64,000 nt of DNA from positions 162,384,666-162,448,665 of the forward strand of contig NC_053390.1 in NCBI RefSeq assembly GCF_905171765.1. Reading direction: 5' to 3'. How positions within the stretch are numbered: position 1 is the first letter of the stretch; each line of letters begins with the position of its first letter. Below the pieces are notes generated by a model that was not told where the DNA came from, did no database searches, and saw only the letters and a list, made by a program, of their open reading frames with translations. The stretch is from Bufo bufo (taxonomy: Eukaryota; Chordata; Amphibia; Anura; Bufonidae). Shown here piece after piece: positions 25,220 through 36,548 of the stretch. The translations under genes were made by a program, and so were the position numbers.

Positions 25220-26614
25220 TAGAAGATATATAAAGCTGAGTGTATGTGTGTATGTCCGCTAAAGGAATTGGCACCATCGCATTTACAATCACGAAATTTG
25301 GCACACAAGTACATCAGGTGTCCGGGAAGGTTTTAGACCGGGTCTCAGCTCTCTAGCACGTACCGTTCCTGAGATATTCCCAAAAAATGCACTAGCCAAT
25401 AGAAGCCTGGTCACATGACCCTTATCAGCCAATAGAAGCTCGAAGGCCCTTAGTCTCCACATACACACAGTTTTACAGCAGGTTTCCATAACAACCCAGC
25501 CATTTTTCTTCACTTCTGTAGGTCAGCTTTAAAGGGGTAGGGCACTGTGCATAACACTGTTAAGAGGGCGGAGTGCTATGGAGGTCACAGTTCAGGGGAC
25601 TTAAAAACCCAACCCCCAGGTCCCTCTAAGTCATGCCCCCGACCTGGTTAGGTCACGTCCCTGACCTGGTTAGGCCACGCTCCCTCCCACTCCGCAGACG
25701 ACGGGGATTAAAAAAATGAAGGTAAAAATCAACTTCTGTCAGCTGCAGGGGTGAGAGGCAAAGTGACTTTCTCCCTGCAGCTCACGCTCAGACAGCACAG
25801 TTCTGCTGTCTAAGAGTAAGCTGTTCAAAAGGACATCCCTGTGTCGTCCAGGCCCTGCGCCGTATGGAGGACAGGGAGTTTGAAAGCTGGACTGTCCGGC
25901 CTAAAACCGGACCTGGCCACCCTAGGGGCAGGCTGCTGTGGAGGTCACAGTTAAGAGGATGATCCGCTATGGAGGTCACAGTTAAGAGGATGATCCGCTA
26001 TAGAGGTTAAGGGGCAGATTGCTGTAGAGGCCACTGTTAAGGGAACAAGGTGTTGTGGAGATCACTGTTAGATGGGGTACTGTGGAGGTCACTAATAAAC
26101 GGGCGGCCGCTGTGAAGGTTACTGTTAAAGGGGCGGGCTGCTGTGGAGGTCACTGCTAAAGGGCGGAATGCTGTGGAGGTCACTGTTAAAGGGGCTGGCT
26201 GCTGTGGAGGTCACTGTTAAGGGCGCAGGAAACGGTGGAGGTCACAGTTAAGGGGAAAGTCCGCTATGTAGGTCAGTGTTAAGGGGCAGGGTGCTGTTAA
26301 GGTCACATTTTAAGGGAATGGAGCTCTGTGGAGGTCACTGTTAAGGGGCGGGTTATTGTGGAAATCACTTAACAAGATGGGGTACTGTAGGGGTCACAAA
26401 TAAAGGGGCAGCCACTGTGTAGCTCACTGTTAAAGGGGAGGGCGCTGTGGATGTTACTGTTAAGGGGCAGGCCGCTGTGGAGGTCACTGTTAAAGGGGAG
26501 GGGTACTGTAGATGTCCCTGTTATAGTGGATAAGGTCGATATCTTCTAACGACACACACAAACATTAAATGAAATAGATGAAATATACACGTGCAAAGCC
26601 GGGTCCTTCTGCTA
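25220..26614. mobile_element. Right arm of large inverted-repeat element
   Basis: This is the inverted counterpart of 14297-15565. GAGATATTCCCAAAAAATGC and ACGTACCGTTCCTGAGATAT lie near 25360-25400, TCTCCACATACACACAGTTT near 25455, and GCCGGGTCCTTCTGCTA ends at 26614. It is uninterrupted and so shows the ancestral order of the arm. The Tc1 element sits exactly between the two arms at a TATA-rich centre. Confidence 0.7.
25530..26530. repeat. Minisatellite, about 27-bp unit (right arm)
   Basis: The unit is approximately GCTGTGGAGGTCACTGTTAA then AGGGGCGG, the complement of the left-arm unit. Roughly 30 degenerate copies are present, more than in the left arm, so the arms have changed length independently. 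Confidence 0.78.
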
Positions 26615-27249
26615 GTAGTAGTAATATAATCCATATTGGTTTTCAATTGTAGATGCATCCTAATATTAAACACCTAATATATAGTATTGATCGAGCACGC
26701 TCGGCTGAACACCAGTTCAGCTCGAGCATCTCGATGCTCGGAACATGGCTGAATACCGCATGTGCTCGAGCGCAATGCTCGAGTCTCCCCCACTACGCAG
26801 CCAATAAACATGCAGGTAAGTACTGCCCTTCACTGTAATGCCGTAGCCATGTTGGTTACTGGCATTACAGTGCTTGGCTAGCCGGAACACGTCATCAGGT
26901 GCTATATAGCTCAGTGTTAGTCAGGGAGAGCTGTGCTGAAACAGGGAAAGATAGTGTAGGGAGTGAAATATTTTCTTTTAATTTGAAAAACTTGTCAGAG
27001 ACCCAAAAATCCTTTTAGAGACTACTGTTGTGTGTGGCAGCAGCAATATATATTTTTAACGCAACCTGCTCTAAATTGCTAAAACCTTACAGACCCAAAA
27101 GTCCTTTTAAGGACTATTGTTGTGTGTGGCAGCAGCAATATATATTTTTAACGCAACCTGCGCTAAATTGCTAAAACTTTACAGGCCCAAAAGTCCTTTT
27201 GAGGACTATTGTGTGTGGCAGCAATATCTATTTTTAGAGCATCCTGCAC

Positions 27250-28195
27250 TAAATAGCGTGCAATAGTGCAGACAGCGACTTTATCTGCGCTACATCTACT
27301 GTGTAACTTGTTCGCATCCCAAAAATATCTGTAACATCCAGTGTACTTTTTCCATAGACGTGTCCGCTGCGGACAGTGACATTACCTGGGGTACATCTCC
27401 TGTGTAATGTTTCCACATCCCAAATACCTGTGTCATTCCCTGTAATTTTATGTTACCCACTGCTGACATCAGCGAATTATCTGCGGTGTATCTCCTGTGT
27501 GACGTTTCCACATCCCAAATACCTGTGACATTCCTTGTAATTTTTTATTAGCCGCTGCTGACATCAGCGACCTTATCAGCGGGATTTCTCCTGTGTAACG
27601 TTTCCACATCCCAAATACCTGTGACATTCCCTGTAATTTTATATTAGCCGCTGCGGACATCAGCGACATTATCTGCGGTATTTATTCTGTGTAACGTTTC
27701 CACATCCAAAATATCTGTGACATTCCCTGTAATTTTATATTAGCCGCTGCTGACATCAGCGACATTATCTGCAGCATTTCTCCTGTGTAACGTTTCCACA
27801 TCCCAAATACCTGTGACATTCCCTGTAATTTTTTATTAGCCGCTGGTGACAGCATTGATATTATCTGCAGTATATCTTCTGCGTGAAGTTTTCACATCCC
27901 AAATATCTGTGACATTCCCTGTAATATTTTATTAGCCGCTGCTGACATCAGCGACATTATCTGTGGTATTTCTCCTGTATAACGTTTCCACATCCAAAAT
28001 ACCTGTGACATTCCCTGTAATTTTGTATTAGCCTCTGCTAACATCAGTGACATTATCTGCGGTATTTCTCCTGTGTAACGTTTCCACATCCCAAATACCT
28101 GACATTCCCTGTAATTTTTTATTAGCCGCTGCTGACATCAGCGACATTATCTGCGGTATATCTCCTGTGTGACGTTTTCACATCCCAAATACCTG
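27250..28195. repeat. Minisatellite, 96-bp unit, about nine copies
   Basis: GCCGCTGCTGACATCAGCGA recurs at 27551, 27647, 27743, 27839, 27935, 28031 and 28125, nearly always 96 bp apart. Each unit also carries GTGACATTCCCTGTAATTTT and CGTTTCCACATCCCAAATAC. Earlier, more diverged units extend left to about 27250. It lies in the hAT leader upstream of the transposase. Confidence 0.9.
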
Positions 28196-28277
28196 CTTTT
28201 TTTTTTTTTTGCGCATACACTTACAAATCCTAGGCTACTGTACGTGTGACATACTTTCAAGCATATATAACATTTAA

Positions 28278-30855
28278 TATGAAAAAGGCGAGCAGTAAGG
28301 TACAGGGAAGTGGCCGCGATGCTGATGGTGCATGCAGAGACCGTGGCCCAGGGCACGTTGAAATTGTGCCTGCAGCCAGAGCACAAGAAAAACAATCATC
28401 CACGATGCCTAGCTTCATGTCCCAGTTTGTAGGGCGGCACAGGACAACGCTCTCGAAGTCAGACCAGTGCGACCAGGTGGTCGGTTGGATTGCAGCAGAT
28501 AATGCTTCCAGTCGGTTAAGCACCACCCTGTCTTCCACCAAGTCCAGTCTCAGTAGCCAAGAGTCTGGTCAACACAATCCTCACTCTGATCCTCCTTCCT
28601 CCCACCACGGAGAGTCTTGCCAAACAAGTGATCCCACACTCGGATATTCAGAGGAGCTCTTTTCAGCGCCATTCTTTCATTTGGGCCTCTCGACAAGCCT
28701 GCTTGAAGAGGGACATGAGATCTTGTGCCCTGATTCCCAAACTCTTGAGCATCCACAGTCACAAAAAGATGATGATGGGTAATGGCAATTAGTGTTTCAT
28801 GAGGTGGATGATGATGATGAGACACAGTTGCCAATAAGTCAACGGCAATTAATGTCTCAAGAGGTTGATGATGAGACAGTTGTCAATAACTGAGATTGTT
28901 ATTAGGTCAACAAGTCAGGAGAATGAGCAGAGTGAGGAAGTGGAAGAGGAGGTGGTGGACGATGAAGTCACTGACCCAACCTAGGAAGGTGGCAAGCCGA
29001 GCGAGGACAGCAGCACAGAGGGGGAGGGATCCGCAGCAACCCAACAGGCTGGAAGAGGCAGTGGGGTGGCAAAAAGGAGAAGGCGGGCCACACAAAACAG
29101 GCCCACAACTGTTCCCTGGAGCATACCCTTGCAGAAATCTCCCTTGCCAAGGGGTAGGTGTTCCGCAGTCTGGCGTTTTTGGAGGAAAGTGCAGATGAAA
29201 AATTTACGACGAATTGTTATTTGCAACCTGTGCCATACAAAAATGAGCAAGGGCGTGAACACTAGCAACCTCACCACCACCAGCATGATCCGCCACATGG
29301 CATCAAAGCACCGTAATAGGTGGGCCGAACAATCTGTGTCTGCGGGTCACACCACTGCTTCCTCTACCCCTGTGTTACGTGCTGGCCAATCCCCTGTCGA
29401 AGGCGCAGGTCCGGATGCCTTCGGCCCTGCACCTGGACCTTGGCAAGCACCATCAGCGACTACATCCACTTCCGTGTCCCAGCGCAGCATCCAAATGTCC
29501 TTACCCCAGGCGTTTGAAGGCAAGCGCAAATACTCAGCCACCCACCCACAGGCCATAGCACTAAATGCGCAACTTTTCAAATTACTGGCCCTGGAAAGTT
29601 GCCATTTAGGCTTTTGGACACTGAGGCCTTCCACAGCCTGATGTTGGCGGCCGTCCCTCGTTACGCAGTCAACAGCCGCCACTATTTTTCACAGTATGCC
29701 GTGCCTGCCTTACACCAGCATGTGTCCCGTAACATCACCTGTGCCCTGACCAACGCAGTTACTGGGAAGGCTCATTTAACCACTGAAACATGGATAAGTG
29801 CTTTCGGCCAGGAACGCTACATTTCCCTGACGGCACACTTGGTGAACGTTGTGGAGGCCGGGAGCGAGTTGTACCCTGGGATGGCACAGGTGCTACCAAG
29901 GATTGCGGGCCCTAATTCCATCAGGGTTTCCGCCACCACCTACATTAGTGGCTCCAACCCCCACTTCTCCTCCTCCGCCTCCACTTCCACCTCAGAATTA
30001 TCCTCTTGCAGCACTAGTCAGCCATCAGTCGGTAGCTGGAAGCAGTGTAGCACTGCAATGGAGAAGCGTCAACAGGCTGTGCTTAAGCTGATCTGCTTAG
30101 GTGACAAACAGCACACCGCTGCAGAGCTGTGGCAGGAGATGAGAGACCAGACTGAGCTGTGGCTCTCGCCACTCAACCTAGAACCACGTATGGTTGTGTC
30201 TGATAATGGCCGTAACTTGGTGGCGGATTTGGAGCTCGGCAAGCTCACACACATCCCATGACTAGCCCACGTCTTCAACTTAGTGGTTCAGAGGTTTTTA
30301 TAAACCTATCCCAATTTACCTGAGCTCCTGGTGAGCGCCCATTTTCGCCAGTCATCGACAGCTTCCGCCGGTCTGTCAACGTTGCAGCAGCACTTACAAT
30401 TACCAGCTCACCGACTGTTGTGTGACGTGAGCACGCGCTGGAACTCAACGTTCCACATACTGGCCAGGCTGTGTGAGCAGCAGAGGGCAGTAGTGGAATA
30501 CCAGCTGCAACATGGTCGTCTTTGCAGTCAGCTTTCGCTCTTCACAAGCGAGGAGTGGGCATGGATGTCTGACTTCTGTGAGGTTTTAAGAAACTTTGAG
30601 GAATCAACACAGATGGTGAGCGGTGATAACGCTATTATCAGCATCATCATCCCACTTCTGTGTCTACTCAAACGCTCGCTGCTCACAATTAAGGACGACG
30701 CTTTGCATGTGGAAGAGGTAGAAATGGGGGAAGATATTACACAGGGTGATAGCCAGACCACCCTCAGTTTGTCTTCTCAGCGCAAATTGGATGAAGATGA
30801 TGAAGAGGAGCAGGAGACTGTTGCCTCCGCTACAGAGGGTGCATCTTTCACGTAA
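28278..30855 (+). pseudogene. hAT transposase, frameshifted and C-terminally truncated
   Basis: Pieces in order: a Ser-rich N-terminus (28278-28782); a BED-type zinc finger (about 29210-29310, CNLCHTKMS...SNLTTTSMIRHMASKH); the catalytic region (29599-30261), containing HLTTETWISAFGQ and MVVSDNGRNL; and a region with CDVSTRWNSTFHILARL (30331-30855). The first catalytic position reads E (TTETW) where D is usual. Frameshifts lie between the blocks, with a TGA at 30259-30261 and a TAA near 30300. The C-terminal SERVFS-type dimerisation domain is missing because other repeats begin at about 30855. Confidence 0.85.
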
Positions 30856-31440
30856 CACAGGCCCCATAGAAATGAATGGGGTTGCGAGAAAATCGCAAGC
30901 ATCCGCAAGCAAGTGCGGATGCGATGCGATTTTCACGCACGGTTGCTAGGTGACGATCGGGATGGGGACCCGATCATTATTATTTTTCTTTATAACATGG
31001 TTATAAGGGAAAATAATAGCATTCTGAATACAGAATGCATAGTAAAATATGTCTGGAGGGGTTAAAAAAAAAAATATATATATTTTAACTCACCTTAATC
31101 CACTTGTTCGCGCAGCCGGCATCTCTTCTGTCTTCTTTCTTCAGGACCTGGGTAAAGGACCTGTGGTGAGGTCACTACGCTCATCACTTGATCCATCACC
31201 ATGGTGATGGATCATGTGAATGACCATGTGATGAGCGTAGTGACGTCATCAAAGGTCCTTTTCCTCACAGATGAAGACAGAAGAGATGCCGGCTGCGCGA
31301 ACAAGTGGATTAAGGTGAATACAAATTATTATAATTTTTTTTTTAACCCCTCCAGCCCTAATTTACTATGCATTCTGTATTCAGAATGCTATTATTTTCC
31401 CTTATAACCATGTCATAAGGGAAAATTATACAATCTACAC
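30856..31440. mobile_element. Foldback element inside the hAT
   Basis: The arms of about 215 bp (about 30983-31198 and 31202-31425) are near-perfect complements and meet at CCATCACCATGGTGATGG. Landmarks are AGAATGCATAGTAAA/TTTACTATGCATTCT and CCACTTGTTCGCGCAGCCGG/CCGGCTGCGCGAACAAGTGG. Additional sequence with GATGCGATGCGATTTTCACG precedes the left arm. It truncates the transposase gene. The family is not recognised. Confidence 0.78.
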
Positions 31441-32320
31441 AACCTTGAACCCAAACCTGAACTTCTGTGAAGAAGTTCGGGTCTGGGTACCACAGTCAGT
31501 TACTGCGGGTTTGCCGCAATGCACCGGGAAGCATCCGGATCTAATCCGAACACGCTCCTCTGCAAGGGGCCTAAGAGTCATCCTCCTGATGACGACAGCG
31601 AAGTCTTGCCTGTTGCGACTCTGGCACACATGGCTGACTTTATGTAAAATTGAGTAAGATGTCGCACTAAGAACACTCAAACGACACCAGGTGCTCCTGT
31701 AAATTGAGGCCACTCACTCAATTTAGAAAAGCATATACGTATATAGGTGAACAGGGCACTCAAGGATAGCTGCGACCGTGTATTTAAGGCAAAGATGAGC
31801 TTTATTGATAATATAAATATATTTGATGCATATAACAATCAAGAATGCAGTAGAATAAATAGGTTATTAACAAATAAATATAATGAATATTCGACAGAGC
31901 AAAGGCTATTATTCGATTAATCAGCAAATATTCAATAGTCCAATATTGTAAATCTTGGATCCAATGATTGTGAACATCCAAAAACTTGTTTGCAATAAGT
32001 CTATTCGTTTTTTACTTTCATATTGAGACAACAGTCATATGCTTAGCAGTTATTCAAATAGTCGCGGCGGCGTCCCGCCAAAGCGACGTGAATGGCAGCA
32101 ACTCACTGCTGAAAAGCTTGCAAGCGAATTAAGTCCATTACCTTTGTATCGACCAAGTGTTCGTCCGAAATAATCACAAGAGCCTTCAAGTGTACTTACT
32201 CCCAGGATCTGCCTTTAGATATTTGTAGCAGTATTCAATCAGGAGATTAAAGCCGGCTCTCTGTTCGGTTATGGTCGATTTAATGGTAAGGTAGGTTTTT
32301 CAGTACAAAGATGGGGTGTA
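31441..32320. other. Retroelement-like non-coding segment within the hAT
   Basis: The first part (31441-31600) is GC-richer, with CCGGGAAGCATCCGGATC. The second part has GATGAGCTTTATTGATAATA near 31795, like AAATATAGCTTTATTGGTC near 37120, and leads to the hammerhead-like motif at 32321-32360. It may derive from a Penelope-type element or a ribozyme-bearing retrozyme. No coding domain is visible. Confidence 0.35.
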
Positions 32321-32360
32321 GCACCAGACGCGTTTCGGGGTCCAACCCCTTCCTCAGTGG
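32321..32360 (-). ncRNA. Hammerhead-ribozyme-like motif
   Basis: On the minus strand the order is CTGAGGA, a helix GGGG-TTGGA-CCCC, then GAAACGCGTC. CTGANGA and GAAA are the two conserved strands of the hammerhead core. ACGCGT is self-complementary, as in the short stem III of dimeric hammerheads, and GTC supplies the cleavage triplet. An extra A before the helix is a deviation. Such motifs are known from Penelope-like elements and retrozymes. Activity is inferred, not shown. Confidence 0.55.
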
Positions 32361-32835
32361 TATGGCCTTCACCTACAATCTTTTAGAGGGACAGCTCACC
32401 TGCAGGCCATCGCATATAATGTTTTAGAGGCTCAGCTCACCAGCAGGCCCTTTACCTGCAATCTTTTTGAGGGTCAGCTCACTAGCAGGCCCTCACATAT
32501 AATGTTTTTGAGGGTCAGCTCACCAGCAGGCCCTCAACTATAATGTTTTACAGGGTCAACTCACCAGCAGGCCCTCGCCCATAATTTTTTCAATGGTTAG
32601 CTAAGCAGCAGGCACTCGCCCATAATTTTTTCAATGGTCAGCTCAGATCAGCAGCAGGCACTCACCTCTAATGTTTTAGAGAGTCAGCTCTGCAGCAGAC
32701 CCTCACCCCTAATGTTTTAGATGGTCAGCTCAGCAGCAGGCCCTCACCCGTAATGTTTTAGAGGGTCACCAGCAGGCTCTTGCTCCTAATGTTTTGAGGG
32801 TCACTAGCAGGCCATCAATCATAATTTTTCAAGGG
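32361..32835. repeat. Minisatellite, about 42-bp unit
   Basis: The degenerate unit GGTCAGCTCACCAGCAGGCC then CTCACCTATAATGTTTTAGA recurs about 11 times (GCAGG at 32402, 32443, 32485 and onward). It lies in the 3' non-coding part of the hAT element, mirroring the minisatellite in its leader. Confidence 0.8.
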
Positions 32836-33439
32836 TGTATGATGCCTTCCTTTATGTGTAATAAAGGGTGTATTGGAGTGCCGGTTCCTTGTAATTTTTT
32901 GGAAGCCCTTTCACTTAGTGCATAGGCTTTATGAGTGTAGGAGTCCCACTACCTGAACAATTGTACCACAATGTGAATGTGAATGAGGCCCTCCATTATG
33001 TGATATACAGGTTGTATCGGAGTGCTTCTTCCTTGTAATTTTTGGCAGCACTTGCACTTTATATACAAGTAAATATACAGGAAAGAATGTTTCCTAACAA
33101 TTTTTCCTCTAAAATCGATTTTATCTTGTGCGTATTATTGTCAGTCTGTAAAAGTGGCGTACTACTCGGACAACATCGTTCCCAGCAGCGATCTGGGAGT
33201 CCAAGATGCATCCAGACATCCTCCCCATGCTGTTCCCTTACCATTTCGGTGGTGTTTCCATCAATTTCTGACCTTTTCCTATGAACCAGACACTCTCCCC
33301 TCTTCAGAGCAGGGGGTGCCTGGTTTAATGCTCGGGTCATCCGATTGACTTCCATTGTTCTTGCTTGCATCTCGAAGGTGTTCGACCCGAGCACCCGAAC
33401 ACCTGAGCACTTTGGTGCTCGATCAACACTACTAATATA

Positions 33440-34060
33440 CCAACTTGTGCAAATTATAGATTATGAGGCAAGCAAGAACATATCATGTAGGAAACAAAAG
33501 GCTCGATCACTGCCATTGTGAAGTTACAGTTAAATTTACCAGCTATTTCCATCCGTAATTTAATTTCTAATGATTTCAACCATCAGTATAGGACAAGGGC
33601 CGTCTGAAGTTAAAAAAGGAAATGAATTGACAGTGTTTTATTAATGGCTCACTGTTGTGCAGAATGACTGTCATATTTGGTGCCAAATGACAGTGTCTTA
33701 ATCTAGTCACATCTGTGCCGTTGCCTTGATTCATAACGGACGCCACACTTTTATGCTGCATTCTCCTTCAGCTTATAATGTGATCGCTCGAGGTTCTATC
33801 CTCTTGATGACAAAAATATTGTTGCATGCAGCACTGTTCATGCTGTCAAAACTGTTTATAGCAAAAATATATATAATTATACAGTTGGTATGGTAAGCAA
33901 ACTCTCTGTATTTTTTACGGATCTATCCTATACCTTGCAACTGACTTCTATTATAAATACACCAACAATGCCAATTGTCTATCTATATGTACACACTATT
34001 CGTAAAAAATACTATCTCCACAGACCGTTTTTTAAAACCAAAATAATTCTGGCATATATA
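33440..34060. other. Intronic sequence, nothing recognised
   Basis: AT-rich sequence after the hAT target duplication. Possible old microsatellite at 33870-33885. No exon or RNA gene was identified. Confidence 0.35.
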
Positions 34061-34194
34061 AGCCGGCAGTGGATCCACCAAAGCTATGAAGAATCACCGG
34101 CCTCTTCATAACTTCGGTGGATCCTCCGCCAGTTCTACATGTAAGACAGCTTTCTAGCTGTCTTACATTTAGACCTTTTTGTACGCTTGAAGCA

Positions 34195-34768
34195 GGCGTA
34201 GAAAATGGAAAATAAGATAGCAACACCGCAGGAGAAATGCTAGCACAGGCTTCCAGTATCCGTAGTTTCAGGTGCTGCACATCTCGTATCATCTGAAGGC
34301 AATAGTCTATGCTGTGAAGATACGAGATGTGCAGCACCTGAAACTACGGATACTGGAAGCCTGTGCTAGCATTTCTCCTGTGGTGTTGCTATCAGTGTGT
34401 GAAGAGTGGGAGAAGAGGGTTGCATTGACAATCCAACACAATGGGCAGCACATTGAACACATTTTATAAGTGGTCAGAAACTTGTAAATAACTCATGAAA
34501 GAATAAATTTACGTTAAAACCAAGCACACCATTGTTTTTCTTGTGAAATTCCCAATAAGTTTGATGTGTCACATGACCCTCTTCCTATTGAAAAAACAAA
34601 AGTTGGATTCAAAATGGCCAACTTCAAAATGGCCGCCATGGTCACCACCCATCTTGAAAAGTTTCCCCCCTCACATATACTATTATGCCACAAACAGGAA
34701 GTTAATATCACCAACCATTCCCATTTTATTAAGGTGTATCCATATAAATGGCCCACCCTGTATATATA
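34195..34768 (-). mobile_element. Mariner-type fragment with a duplicated inverted end
   Basis: The right end reads ATGGCCCACCCTG before a TA-rich tract, the complement of a CAGGGTGGGCCAT terminus. Inside are AACAAAAGTTGGATTCAAAA and AAAATGGCCGCCATGG, known from a common vertebrate mariner-type family. About 34205-34295 is an inverted copy of 34305-34395, so the transposase tail occurs head to head around a centre near 34298. The rest of the element is missing. Confidence 0.6.
34316..34469 (+). pseudogene. Transposase C-terminal fragment (mariner-type)
   Basis: The frame encodes RDVQHLKLRILEACASISPV, then LLSVCEEWEKRVALTIQHNG and QHIEHIL before a stop at 34467-34469. The pattern of DACASI followed by W..R and GxHIE close to the stop is typical of the end of a group of IS630/mariner-like transposases. 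All catalytic residues are absent. The same tail is encoded on the minus strand in the inverted copy just upstream. Confidence 0.6.
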
Positions 34769-34769
34769 T

Positions 34770-35381
34770 ATATATATATGCTGTCGCAGCAATTTTCATT
34801 GATGAAACCTTGCAAAATCTTGCGCAGGGTGATGTGTGATGTCACCACATCTGGCCCGGTGCGGTGACATCATCAGTGATGATGAGATTTTGTGCAGTTT
34901 CTTCTATCAACATGGCCATGATGGCCTCTCCGTGAGCAAATGGATAAGGCGAGTATGTATTTTTTTTAACCCTGATTAGCCCCTGAAAGGCCTCCATATC
35001 AGATGCGGCGATTGGTGATGATCACGGCATCTAAGGAGCTCAATAATGAAGGGTGGCACGATCACTGTTCCCCATCATTGCGCCCGCTACTTACAAAGGA
35101 ATGCGATTCATGACAAAGTAATTTGTAACGTCAAATTTCTTTGTGAAATTCAGCGAAGCAGCCAAATCAACATTTTCAGAACTGCACTCTTCACTAACCA
35201 ATATCATAAAATAAAAAACGTTATTGTTAGCAAAATATTAAAAGCATACCATATTAAAAGCAGAGTGTGCAATGAGAGAGGTAACATCACCAGAGTAGTA
35301 GGAGAAAGAGGGGATGTAAACACAGCATCCATAGGTATGTACGGCAAGATAACAAGTACATTGCGTTGTAGCTACAGGGAA
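34770..35381. other. Intronic sequence with short inverted repeats
   Basis: CTTGCAAAATCTTGCGCAGG...GTGATGTCACCACATC and its partner GATGAGATTTTGTGCAG (about 34808-34902) form a small foldback. The remainder to 35381 is AT-rich with no recognised feature. Confidence 0.4.
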
Positions 35382-35389
35382 TCAGTAAA

Positions 35390-36230
35390 TAGTGTTGATC
35401 GCAAATATTCAAATCGCGAATATCGCCACTTCAATCATTCGCAAAGATGTGGAATATAGTGCTATATATTCGTATTCGCGAATATTCTAGATTTTTTTTC
35501 ATCTGAACCCATGATCCCTCCCTGCTTCTTGCTTGTGGGCCAATGAGAAGGCTGCAATGTCTTTGTCTGAGCTTAGCAACATCCCTAGCAACCAATAGGA
35601 AAGTTGCCTACCTCTTACTATATAGGAACCTCCCCAGCAGCCATTTTTTGCAGAGAGACAGCAGTGTCATTGCTGTGCTCTGTGCTTTGCTGTGTAATTA
35701 CATTAGAATTACATTAGTTAGTTAGATAGCTTATATATATATAATACAGATAGTTAGTGGGAGATACTCGGTGTAGGTTAGATAGTGATATAGTGTAGCT
35801 GATAGGTTCTGCTGTCCATACATACGGGCTACATACATAGGGCTGTGATGTCACAAGTTCACAACAATAATTAGTGCACCAATCCGTAATATGTAGTCAG
35901 ACCTGCTAAAATGTGAAGTTGCACGTATTGCGCAAAAATATGCGCATCATTAATTGCCGATTTGCGCAATCGCAAATATATTGGAGCACTCTATCTACAT
36001 ATAAAGCTATTGTAATGTTCTGCTGTGCCAACCATTTTCTCCAGTTCCGGGAAACTTCTAGCAGCTTAAAAAATTTTGCAAAAGTGACCCACGCCTGTAT
36101 TGCGTGCGCATTACGATAATATTACATTGCCGATTTTCGCAATCAAGAAAATAATCGCGAATTTGCGACTATATTACGAATATTCGCGAAATATCGCAAA
36201 TTTGAATATTGCCCCTGCCGCTCCTCACTA
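35390..36230. mobile_element. Non-autonomous hAT element, 841 bp
   Basis: A perfect 8-bp duplication TCAGTAAA (35382-35389, 36231-36238) flanks TAGTGTTGATCGCAAATATT at the left and ...GCTCCTCACTA at the right. Both subterminal regions contain AATATTCGCGAAT motifs. The first 12 bases differ at one position from the left end of the hAT at 26682, suggesting a related transposase. No coding region is present. Confidence 0.85.
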
Positions 36231-36260
36231 TCAGTAAACAGTAAATACTGTAAAGTGTTA

Positions 36261-36545
36261 GGGTCCATTCACACATCCGTGTGTGTTTTGCGGATCCACA
36301 GATCCGCAAAACACGGACACCGGCAATGTGCGTTCCGCATTTTGTGGACCGGACATCGCCGGCACTAATAGAATATGCCTATTCTTGTCCGCAATTGCGG
36401 ACAAGAATTGGGCATGTTTTATTTTTTGGGGGAACGGAAATGCGGACCTGGAAGTGTGCACATCGTGCGGCCCCATAGAAATGAATGGGTCCGCAATTTT
36501 GTTCCGCAAAATGCGGAACAGAATTGCGGACGTGTGAATGGAGCC
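36261..36545. mobile_element. Harbinger-type MITE, GGGTCCATTCACAC family
   Basis: TTA at 36258-36260 and 36546-36548 flank GGGTCCATTCACACATCCG and CGGACGTGTGAATGGAGCC. The arms contain GCGGATC, TTGCGGACAAGAATTG and CCCATAGAAATGAATGGGTC. It is a near-palindrome of 285 bp without coding sequence. Confidence 0.85.
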
Positions 36546-36548
36546 TTA

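Larger units (their letters stand above)
26682..33431 (+). mobile_element. hAT transposon with 8-bp target duplication
   Basis: CTAATATA at 26674-26681 and 33432-33439 is a perfect 8-bp duplication. The ends are TAGTATTGATCGAGCACGC at the left and GTGCTCGATCAACACTA at the right. Inside are a leader, a 96-bp minisatellite, a decayed transposase gene on the plus strand, a foldback insertion, a retroelement-like segment with a hammerhead-type motif and a 42-bp minisatellite. The C-terminal hAT dimerisation domain is absent, so part of the gene has been lost or replaced. Confidence 0.92.

Noticed and set aside
14297..26614. Helitron assignment for the inverted-repeat element
   Set aside because: A CTAG-like end is present on one arm only, no terminal hairpin was seen, and there is no Rep/helicase gene, so it is left unclassified.
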